Program-made: the position numbers and the translations under genes | The notes under the pieces: generated by a model | What the model was told of the DNA's origin: nothing | Databases searched by the model: none | The model's input: the letters and a program-made list of their open reading frames with translations, nothing else | Shown: positions 58,375 through 64,000 of the stretch, piece by piece | Layout of the letters: each line of letters begins with the position of its first letter | Position numbering within the stretch: position 1 is the stretch's first letter | Assembly: GCA_039208375.1 (NCBI GenBank) | Contig: JBCCRC010000004.1 | Span: 1-64,000 of the forward strand | Length of the DNA stretch: 64,000 nucleotides | Reading direction: 5' to 3' | From: JANQPC01 sp039208375 | Lineage (GTDB): Bacteria > Pseudomonadota > Alphaproteobacteria > Rhodobacterales > Rhodobacteraceae

Positions 58375-58807
58375 TGCATCTCCGTGGCAGGGCAGACGGG
58401 GCGCGTAGAGGCATCCTAGCGGCAAGCGTGGCGACGCGGAAGGGCAGCGGCGATCCGATGCTCGATCGATTTGTGGCCTATCTTTATCGCGCAGGTCCGG
58501 TGCTCAGCCTGCACGTCTCGGCTCGTTCGGTCAAACAGCGCTGCGAAGCGACGTGGCATGAGACACGCGGTACCCCAAGCCATATTTCCGTCGGGCGGGC
58601 GTTGCCCGTCTTGCGAGACGGGCTCGGGCATATCGCAGAGTCCCGCTGCCGTAGAACTAAGTTTGCGCTGGACAGATCGCATATTTTTTGAGCGGTTTCC
58701 CGCTGGTCGCCTGCTGCATACGTAACCGCCGCCCTGGGCGGTCGCCCCTAAACTGCGTCTGTGATACGTTCTACTGGGGCGGGAAAATCCGGCGCCGGGA
58801 GGATCTT
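58375..58807. other. 433-bp gap with a perfect hairpin
   Basis: No supported gene. GCCCGTCT (58604-58611) pairs perfectly with AGACGGGC (58616-58623) around TGCG, and a run TATTTTTT lies at about 58682-58689. A GC-rich dyad (ACCGCC/GGCGGT) lies near 58727-58745. The hairpin plus T-run could be the end of a small RNA on the plus strand, but no known RNA family is recognised. Frames on both strands here lack ribosome sites. Confidence 0.4.
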
Positions 58808-59014
58808 TTGAACACGCCGTTTCACATACCAGCGCATCCCGATGAAATTGATCAGTTCGTTGAAGCGCTTGCGCGCAATCCCGAGCGCGCAGAGGAGCTG
58901 AAGAGCCGGCTTCGAAACCGCCTGGCCGATCGCGATGCGAGTCGCGGAGGCCAACGTGCCGCACCTGTTGAGCCCGACGATCTAGAAGATTTCTGGGATA
59001 ACGTGCCAATCTAG
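58808..59014 (+). CDS. Small acidic/basic protein, TTG start
   Basis: This 68-residue protein (NTPFHIPAHPDEIDQFVEALARNPE, EELKSRLRNRLADRD, ending DDLEDFWDNVPI) starts at TTG with GGGAGG about 6 nt upstream, which fixes the start better than the distant ATG at 58688. The sequence is helical and charged and looks like an intact small gene. No family is recognised. Confidence 0.62.
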   Translation: MNTPFHIPAHPDEIDQFVEALARNPERAEELKSRLRNRLADRDASRGGQRAAPVEPDDLEDFWDNVPI

Positions 59015-59044
59015 GCATCGTCCGCGCGCGATCGCGACACTCCG

Positions 59045-59058
59045 TTGACCCATGTCAA
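59045..59058. promoter_or_regulatory. CRP/FNR-type box
   Basis: TTGACCCATGTCAA is a perfect dyad (TTGAC-N4-GTCAA), close to the FNR consensus TTGAT-N4-ATCAA and to variants used by FnrL/Dnr-type regulators. A TSS about 42 nt downstream would fall just before GGGGAGAAGG (59104-59113) and the ATG at 59116. Oxygen or nitric-oxide control of the small genes that follow is inferred. Confidence 0.62.
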
Positions 59059-59138
59059 AGTGCCTCTGATTGGCCTGCGTCTAAGATTGGCCCATTCCCG
59101 GTTGGGGAGAAGGCCATGCCGACCACGCCTCACGTCAG

Positions 59139-59300
59139 ATGGAACGCTCCAGCACACCCGGGCTTGGCCCGCGTTCAGCGTTCAGTAACCCTGTTTCAGG
59201 CAAACTCGCCTTACGCGAAAGGCGGCCATGGCCGTTTGTGCAGCACTTTTTTCGCTCACTTCAGGCAGCCGATCTCTTTCGGCAGAAAGCAATCAGATGA
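59139..59300 (+). CDS. Possible 53-residue gene after the FNR box
   Basis: The frame starting at 59139 (ERSSTPGLGPRSAFSN, ending PWPFVQHFFRSLQAADLF and QKAIR) ends in ATGA, overlapping the next small gene by 4 nt, a usual sign of coupling. It has no ribosome site of its own. A second frame from ATG 59116 has a strong GGGGAGAAGG but weaker-looking sequence and runs through the next genes out of frame. I cannot decide between them; a frameshift or leader peptide is possible. Confidence 0.3.
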   Translation: MERSSTPGLGPRSAFSNPVSGKLALRERRPWPFVQHFFRSLQAADLFRQKAIR

Positions 59301-59488
59301 AACTCGATTACCGTTTTTCGAAATTCAGCACGCCAGTTCCGTCGCGCGCACGCCTGTCCACCGGGCAGCGGCAAGCCTTGCGGCGGCTCCTTCACGATCC
59401 GTCCGTTGCGCGCCAGGTGCGCGACCGGCTTCCATCGCAGCCCGAACGCGGGTTGGAGAAAGGACCTTATGACCCCACGCCAGCATGA
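59297..59488 (+). CDS. Small basic protein (63 residues)
   Basis: The sequence KLDYRFSKFSTPVPSRARLS, with TGQRQALRRLLHDPSVARQ and ending GLEKGPYDPTPA, is basic and helical. AAAG lies about 8 nt upstream. It overlaps the preceding frame by 4 nt and the next gene by 20 nt, where it carries that gene's ribosome site. It looks like a real small gene, but no family is known. Confidence 0.42.
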   Translation: MKLDYRFSKFSTPVPSRARLSTGQRQALRRLLHDPSVARQVRDRLPSQPERGLEKGPYDPTPA

Positions 59489-59663
59489 GTTCGAACGGGT
59501 GAAGATGAGCCAGACCGAGAAGATGAACGCCCGGCTTGAGGCGCTTCGAATTACGGTGGCGGAGCTTGAGGCGATGGGCTTCACACCGCCCGCGGCATTC
59601 TCCGCCCGGCTCAATCTCAGGCCTTTGCGCCCACGCCGCGCTGGCCGTCGTAACGCGCCATAG
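59469..59663 (+). CDS. Small coiled protein (64 residues)
   Basis: The start at 59469 has GGAGAAAGGA a few bases upstream. The first half (RQHEFERVKMSQTEKMNARL) is a likely coiled helix, followed by EALRITVAELEAMGFTPPAAF and a basic tail (RPLRPRRAGRRNAP). With the two frames upstream it forms a small-gene cluster behind the FNR-type box. Function unknown. Confidence 0.58.
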   Translation: MTPRQHEFERVKMSQTEKMNARLEALRITVAELEAMGFTPPAAFSARLNLRPLRPRRAGRRNAP

Positions 59664-59785
59664 GCGCAACGCACCGCCCGAAGCGACGGGCGGGGCCGGG
59701 CTAAGCTTGCGTTCGCTCGGCAAGGGGCTAAACCTGTGCCCGCGCAGCCCGTTATGGCGCGTACGGGAGGCCCGCAGGAACATCA

Positions 59786-61882
59786 ATGCCCGAACCGGTT
59801 CGCTACCACATGGCCGATGGCGTGGCCGTTCTCACCATCTCAAATCCACCCGTCAACGCGCTGTCGCACGCTGTACGCGCGAGACTTGCAAGCCTAGCGG
59901 AACGCGCCGCGATTGATGGCAATGTGCGCGCCATCGTGATTGCCGCCGAGGGGCGCACTTTTCCTGCGGGTGCCGATATCTCGGAATTCGGCAAACCGCC
60001 CGCCGCGCCATGGCTTCCGGAAGTGTGCGCCCGGATCGAGGCGATCGAGAAGCCCGTGGTGGCTGCAATCCATGGCACCGCGCTTGGCGGAGGCTTCGAA
60101 GTTGCTCTCGCTGCCCATGCACGTATTGCCGATCCGAAGGCGGCCGTGGGCCTGCCGGAAGTGAAACTGGGCATTTTGCCCGGCGCCGGAGGTACCCAGC
60201 GCGCGCCGCGCCTCTGCGGCGCAGGCCCGGCGCTTGACCTGATGCTGAGCGGCGAGCCGATCCATGCGCGCGCCGCCGAGCGGCTGGGTCTCGTCGATGT
60301 CATCGCCAAAAGCGATTTACTTAAAGAGGCGATCGCATTTGCCCGCAAACTTGCCGATGCCGATATGCCTCCGCTGCGCAGCGCTGACCGCGCGCCACAA
60401 GAGGCTGACCCGGCCGCCTGGGCTGCCGAAATCGCCAAACGCCGCGAAGCTCTGAAGGGCACGCCGCTTCATGCTCCGCCGCGCATTGTTGATTGTGTGG
60501 AAGCGGTGCAGCTCTTGCCGTTCGAAGCTGGGCTCGATTTCGAACGCGCCGCCTTTGAAGATCTGGTGGGCACGGCGCAGTCGGCTGCGCTGCGCCACGC
60601 GTTTTTTGCCGAACGGCGGGCGGGCAAATTGCCGGAGCTGAAAGGTGTGCCACCGCGCGAGGTGGCCGATGTGGGCGTAATTGGTGCGGGTCTCATGGGC
60701 TCGGGCATCGCGGTGGCCTGCCTCAACGCGGGCCATCGTGTGACGCTGATCGAGAAGAACATAGAAACGCTGGAAGCGGGCGTGGAGCGGATCATTGACA
60801 TCTATGACCGGCAGGTAGCGCGGAGAAAGATGTCGGTCGACGATCGCGATGCCCGGATCGGCAACCTTGCGGGCCGAGAAGATCTGGATGCGGTGGCCGA
60901 GGCCGATCTTGTGATCGAGGCCGTGGTTGAGGATATGGACATTAAGCAGCGCGTCTTCGCCTCATTGGGGCGTATTACGGCGCCGGGCACCGTGCTCGCC
61001 ACCAACACCTCTTATCTCGATATCGATGAGATCGCGCGCGGCTCGGGCCGGCCTGAGGATGTGATCGGGCTGCACTTTTTTTCGCCGGCCCAGGTGATGC
61101 GGCTTGTCGAGGTGATCCCGGGGCGGGAGACAGCTGCGAACGTGCTGGCGACTGGGTTTGAGTTCGCTGGAACGCTCGGCAAAATCGCCGTGCGGGCGGG
61201 CGTGACCGATGGCTTCATCGGCAACCGCGTACTCGCAGCCTACCGCCAGGCGGCGGAGTTGACGCTTCTCGATGGCGCGGCCCCCGAAGAAATTGACGCG
61301 GCAATGCGCGCCTTCGGCTTCCCGCTCGGGCCCTTCCAGGTGTCTGACCTCGCGGGGCTCGATATCGCCTGGGCGCGGCGCAAACGGCTGGCCGCCACGC
61401 GCGACCCAGCCGCACGTTACGTCTCGATCCCCGACCGGCTATGCGAGATGGGGCGGCTTGGCCGCAAGGCCGGCTTCGGCTGGTACGCCTACCCCAAAGA
61501 TGGCGACAGGTTGGGCGAGGTCGATCCCGCCGTCGCGGCGGTGGTTGACGAGGAACGCATCTTCCAGGGCGTTAGCCCGCGCAAGTTTTCCGGTGGCGAA
61601 ATCCAGCGTCGCTGCCTTGTGGCCATGGCCAACGAAGGCGCAAAACTCCTGGCCGAAGGCATTGCCCGCCGGCCATCCGATATCGATGTGGTGATGATGC
61701 ACGGCTTTGCCTTCCCGCGCTGGCATGGCGGGCCGATGATGTGGGCCGATCAGCGGGGGCTTCTGCAGGTACAAAAAGATCTGCGTCGCCTGGCGGAGGA
61801 TGATCCGGCCTTCTGGGCCCCCGCGCCGGTATTCGGTGAACTGATCAAGAATGGCCGGGGGTTTGACAGCCTAAACGGGTGA
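59786..61882 (+). CDS. Bifunctional enoyl-CoA hydratase/3-hydroxyacyl-CoA dehydrogenase (FadJ-like)
   Basis: This 698-residue beta-oxidation enzyme has a crotonase domain (about 1-190: FPAGADISEF, HGTALGGGFEVALAAHARIA, LPEVKLGILPGAGGTQRAPR with the two Glu), then an NAD-binding dehydrogenase part from about 290 (VGVIGAGLMGSGIAVACLNA), LHFFSPAQVMRLVEVIPG with the catalytic His, GNRVLAAYRQAAELTLLDGA and the C-terminal duplicate. AGGA lies upstream. It probably degrades fatty or dicarboxylic acyl-CoA; the partner thiolase is not in the window. Confidence 0.92.
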   Translation: MPEPVRYHMADGVAVLTISNPPVNALSHAVRARLASLAERAAIDGNVRAIVIAAEGRTFPAGADISEFGKPPAAPWLPEVCARIEAIEKPVVAAIHGTALGGGFEVALAAHARIADPKAAVGLPEVKLGILPGAGGTQRAPRLCGAGPALDLMLSGEPIHARAAERLGLVDVIAKSDLLKEAIAFARKLADADMPPLRSADRAPQEADPAAWAAEIAKRREALKGTPLHAPPRIVDCVEAVQLLPFEAGLDFERAAFEDLVGTAQSAALRHAFFAERRAGKLPELKGVPPREVADVGVIGAGLMGSGIAVACLNAGHRVTLIEKNIETLEAGVERIIDIYDRQVARRKMSVDDRDARIGNLAGREDLDAVAEADLVIEAVVEDMDIKQRVFASLGRITAPGTVLATNTSYLDIDEIARGSGRPEDVIGLHFFSPAQVMRLVEVIPGRETAANVLATGFEFAGTLGKIAVRAGVTDGFIGNRVLAAYRQAAELTLLDGAAPEEIDAAMRAFGFPLGPFQVSDLAGLDIAWARRKRLAATRDPAARYVSIPDRLCEMGRLGRKAGFGWYAYPKDGDRLGEVDPAVAAVVDEERIFQGVSPRKFSGGEIQRRCLVAMANEGAKLLAEGIARRPSDIDVVMMHGFAFPRWHGGPMMWADQRGLLQVQKDLRRLAEDDPAFWAPAPVFGELIKNGRGFDSLNG

Positions 61883-62004
61883 GGGGGCGCGCCGGCGCAA
61901 TCGCCGCGCCGCCGGGCTGACATCCACGGCTTCCGTTCGCTATGGGCCGGAGTGGCATCCGCGGGGCGCTGTGAGCGGGATCGGCAATTCCCGTGCGGCG
62001 TAAG

Positions 62005-62394
62005 TCAGTCAACCGGTATTGCCGGGATCGCGTCTTCTCTCCAATAGTCCTCAATCCGTCGGGTGGTCTTATTGATAAGAGCCTGCTGATGATCGTCCAA
62101 ATTCGAGAACTCTTCGTTAGAGATTGGAAACATATCGGCAACGAGGTACGTTTCCCCACATCTTAGGACCCGGAAAGCAAATCCGGACAAGAACGCCTCA
62201 CCGAACCCTTCATCATAGCCGCGCGGAAGGTAAATATCGTCCTTGTGCTTAATCATAACCTCCCGGGCGAGTTGCCGATCGGCCTCGGGCGTGAAGATCG
62301 GCAAGCCGCACGTCATGCCGCCGGTCTCCACGTGAAGGCGCGCGCAGGCGCCCGTCGTTGCGAGCGCTGCGGCTAGGGCAACCAGCCTGATCAC
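62005..62394 (-). CDS. Small putative lipoprotein of unknown function
   Basis: This 129-residue protein has a GTG start with AGGAGG 7 nt upstream. The N-terminus (MIRLVALAAALATTGACARL) ends in a TGAC lipobox-like site. The mature part has two more Cys (MTCGLP, LRCGETY), GYDEGFGEAFLSGFAFRVLR and a helical, charged C-terminus (DDHQQALINKTTRRIEDYW). No family is recognised. It sits alone between fadJ and tRNA-Leu. Confidence 0.65.
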   Translation of the reverse strand: MIRLVALAAALATTGACARLHVETGGMTCGLPIFTPEADRQLAREVMIKHKDDIYLPRGYDEGFGEAFLSGFAFRVLRCGETYLVADMFPISNEEFSNLDDHQQALINKTTRRIEDYWREDAIPAIPVD

Positions 62395-62501
62395 GAAACG
62401 TCCTCCTGAGGCCTACAGCCACGGCCCGCATGACTATTCGATAGAACCAGCCCCAATCAGAGTATATGACGCGGGGCGACGCAAGCGGCCTGCTGCGTCA
62501 G

Positions 62502-62585
62502 GCCCGCGTGGTGGAATGGTAGACACAGGGGACTTAAAATCCCCAGGCTTCGGCCGTGCCGGTTCGAGTCCGGCCGCGGGTACCA
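62502..62585 (+). tRNA. tRNA-Leu (TAA anticodon)
   Basis: The plus strand folds as an 84-nt tRNA with encoded CCA. Acceptor GCCCGCG pairs with CGCGGGT (G1:U72), D arm GTGGAATGGTAGACAC, anticodon stem GGGGA/TCCCC around CTTAAAA, a variable arm of class II size and T arm GGTTCGAGTCC. The anticodon TAA and A73 fit leucine. Confidence 0.95.
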
Positions 62586-62760
62586 GGCGCATCGGCGAAA
62601 TATGGCGCGCCCGGTTCCGATTGGGGATCGCTGCGTTTACCGCGGTGCGACAATTGCGCGGGCGCTCGCTGCCGCGCCCACACTGTGCCGTTTGCGCCCG
62701 GTTTTTGCCACACTTCCGCCACGCTTCGCCGCTGCCGTTTGCGGGAGGGAGACACGCCAC

Positions 62761-63666
62761 ATGCCTGCCACCGCCTTAAAGATAAAAGACATCCACCTGC
62801 CCACGCTGGCCGCCTTTACCGCCGGGTTGGGCGTGACGAGCTTTGCTGCGACAACCGCGCTGACGGGCACGCTCTCCACCTATTTGGGCGGGGCGGGCGA
62901 CGTGCTCTTTACGTTGGCCGATTTGTGCCTGACGCCGTTTCGCGGTGATGAGGCGATGGTGGGCGGGATGGGAGAGATGGCGGGGGGCGGTCACGGCACC
63001 CACAGGGCGCTTGCAATCCTGGCAACCGGGGGCGCGTTGGCGGCGCTTTTTTCGCGCGAGATCGCAGCCCGCGCCTTTGGGTGTGCGGCGCCCTTCGACG
63101 ATGCGCCAGTCTATGAGGCGATGGCACGGGTCGGCCACCTCGCAGGTGTATCCCCCGAAGCCCAAGAGCGGCTTTTCGAAGAAACCTTTGCCCGGGCGCC
63201 AGATCAGGCGCATCTTCTGGCCACGTACCACGACCCGCAGCTTTTTTCCGGCCCTGAGCAAGATCTCCGGCGTCGGCCCGCCGCCGTGCGGCACATGACG
63301 ATGGTGGCAGCCTTGCGCGTGGCCAGCCATCATGGCGATATGTGCGATGGCGCTGTGGCTGAAATCGCAGCGCTCGCTGACCGGCTGGGGATGGAGGATG
63401 ACACGGTGCGCCGCATCTTCGCTCGGATGATGGGTGTCACCTTAGAGCCTGGGCCAAGCGTTGCCCAACGTGCGGCTAAAACAACGGGCCGCGTGGCGAA
63501 GGCCGGGGCTCGCGTTGGTGAACAGGCCGGGATTTGGCTGGCTTGGCGAACTGCGCGGGGCCTGCGCAAGGTCATTCACGCAGGCTTGCCCCGGATGCGT
63601 GCGGCGGCCAAACGTGTTGCCAACCGCCGCACGGCACTACCCGAACGCGCGTTCCCCACCGCTTGA
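62761..63666 (+). CDS. TerB-like domain protein, uncharacterised
   Basis: This 301-residue protein begins PATALKIKDIHLPTLAAFTAG with a moderately hydrophobic N-terminal half and Gly-rich GGMGEMAGGGHG. Around residues 180-225, AAVRHMTMVAALRVASHHGDMC and AEIAALADRLGMEDDTVRRIF recall the TerB helical fold with acidic residues. The C-terminus is strongly basic (RMRAAAKRVANRR), perhaps membrane- or nucleic-acid-binding. GGGAGG lies about 13 nt before the ATG. Confidence 0.6.
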   Translation: MPATALKIKDIHLPTLAAFTAGLGVTSFAATTALTGTLSTYLGGAGDVLFTLADLCLTPFRGDEAMVGGMGEMAGGGHGTHRALAILATGGALAALFSREIAARAFGCAAPFDDAPVYEAMARVGHLAGVSPEAQERLFEETFARAPDQAHLLATYHDPQLFSGPEQDLRRRPAAVRHMTMVAALRVASHHGDMCDGAVAEIAALADRLGMEDDTVRRIFARMMGVTLEPGPSVAQRAAKTTGRVAKAGARVGEQAGIWLAWRTARGLRKVIHAGLPRMRAAAKRVANRRTALPERAFPTA

Positions 63667-63681
63667 GGCCGAGGCCGCCCG

Positions 63682-64000
63682 CTAGGCCGCCGCACGCCCC
63701 CCCGCGAAGCGAGTTTCCCACGCCTCGCGCTCTTCATCCGAGATCTTGGCGAAAAGCACGTCTGGCACGGCGAAGGCATGGCCCGCCGGCAGTGCACTAA
63801 GCGCAGCGCGCATATCTGAAGGCCAGTCCATATCGAGCGTGTTCATCGCTGAAAGCATCCGTGCCGCGGCATCAGGAATGAACGGGGCCGAGAGCACGGC
63901 GTAAATCCGAATCAAGTTCAATGACAGCCGGATCACCGCCGCCGCGCGGGCGGGATCCTCCTTGAACGCCGCCCAGGGCGCGGCCTCCTGCAGATACTCG
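63682..64000 (-). CDS. metG: Methionyl-tRNA synthetase, C-terminal part (partial)
   Basis: The frame is open to the right edge and gives EYLQEAAPWAAFKEDPARAAAVI, then RLSLNLIRIYAVLSAPFIPDAAARML, which is the anticodon-binding helical bundle of MetG. It ends LFAKISDEEREAWETRFAGG without a C-terminal Trbp111-like domain, so this is the short form. The gene begins beyond the window; 106 codons are visible. Confidence 0.93.
   Translation of the reverse strand, partial: EYLQEAAPWAAFKEDPARAAAVIRLSLNLIRIYAVLSAPFIPDAAARMLSAMNTLDMDWPSDMRAALSALPAGHAFAVPDVLFAKISDEEREAWETRFAGGRAAA

Noticed and set aside
58416..59018. 200-codon minus-strand frame
   Set aside because: It is antisense to the small TTG-started gene with a good ribosome site; composition is Arg/Pro/His-rich and it has no ribosome site.
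59116..59472. 118-codon frame with a strong Shine-Dalgarno after the FNR box
   Set aside because: Not fully rejected: the ribosome site is good, but the latter half is a shadow of two better small frames; it may be a short leader or evidence of a frameshift.
1..64000. CRISPR arrays, IS elements, prophage, rRNA genes, tmRNA, SRP RNA
   Set aside because: No repeat-spacer pattern, transposase, phage structural gene or conserved RNA core was seen on either strand.

Overview
The window looks like about 64 kb of chromosome from a marine or soil alphaproteobacterium of the Rhodobacteraceae (Roseobacter group). Several things point there: high GC; the order nrdR-ribD ... ribE ... ribB-ribH-nusB; a tRNA-His with A73 and no G-1; an alphaproteobacterial SOS box (GTTC-N7-GTTC form) in front of mmcB; a TTAA-N7-TTAA CtrA-type box; small Rhodobacteraceae protein families; and a short-chain fatty acyl type XRE regulator. 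No prophage, transposase, CRISPR array or rRNA operon is visible.

Layout. 1-11.4 kb is a housekeeping and stress run: exonuclease III, a RcnB-like periplasmic protein, a TetR regulator with a divergent membrane protein, an IscA-type Fe-S protein, a PLP dehydratase, an orphan Anbu proteasome-like peptidase, then a dense plus-strand run (hydrolase, two VOC proteins, GNAT, TerB/J-domain protein, EEP nuclease, YjbQ, SDR). 11.5-24.5 kb is the riboflavin locus (nrdR, ribD, ribE, ribB-type, ribH, nusB). It is split by two cassettes: an inverted capsule group (kpsS, a Wza-like exporter, kpsC) between ribD and ribE, and an arsenate operon (ArsR-ArsC fusion, ArsJ-type GAPDH, ArsJ) between ribE and ribB. 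24.5-38 kb holds an unusual alkaline phosphatase, GST, rpoH, a pseudouridine synthase, a phosphoesterase, an ATP-grasp protein, tRNA-His, a MarR-GNAT fusion, an SOS-controlled mmcB, a MarR/SnoaL pair and a kinase. 38-46.3 kb holds an oxidoreductase, a Kef-type antiporter, an oligoendopeptidase and a DNA ligase/exonuclease pair. 46.4-51.7 kb is a complete branched-chain-type ABC importer on the minus strand. 51.9-57.9 kb is a sensing block: XRE/ScfR-like regulator, stand-alone receiver, small membrane protein, solute-symporter histidine kinase, and a lone SpoA-domain protein. 58-64 kb holds a BLH-type phosphatase, several very small genes near an FNR-type box, a bifunctional beta-oxidation enzyme, tRNA-Leu(UAA), a TerB-like protein and the 3' end of metG.

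The strongest idea in the window is the arsenate operon. One polypeptide carries an ArsR DNA-binding domain with a C90/C91/C98 cysteine cluster and an ArsC arsenate reductase. It lies upstream of the GAPDH/ArsJ pair, which detoxifies arsenate without reducing it, and no arsenite pump is present. The fused reductase may therefore act as the sensor, making arsenite as the inducer, rather than as the detoxifying enzyme. Other good leads are a RibBA protein without the zinc cysteines of its GTP cyclohydrolase II domain (RibBX type), a kpsC gene with no start codon near the expected junction but a perfect 12-bp hairpin there, an alkaline phosphatase with altered metal ligands, and several clear palindromic operators (ArsR, TetR, MarR, LexA, CtrA, FNR). 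All calls rest on reading the sequence and family knowledge; no searches were run.
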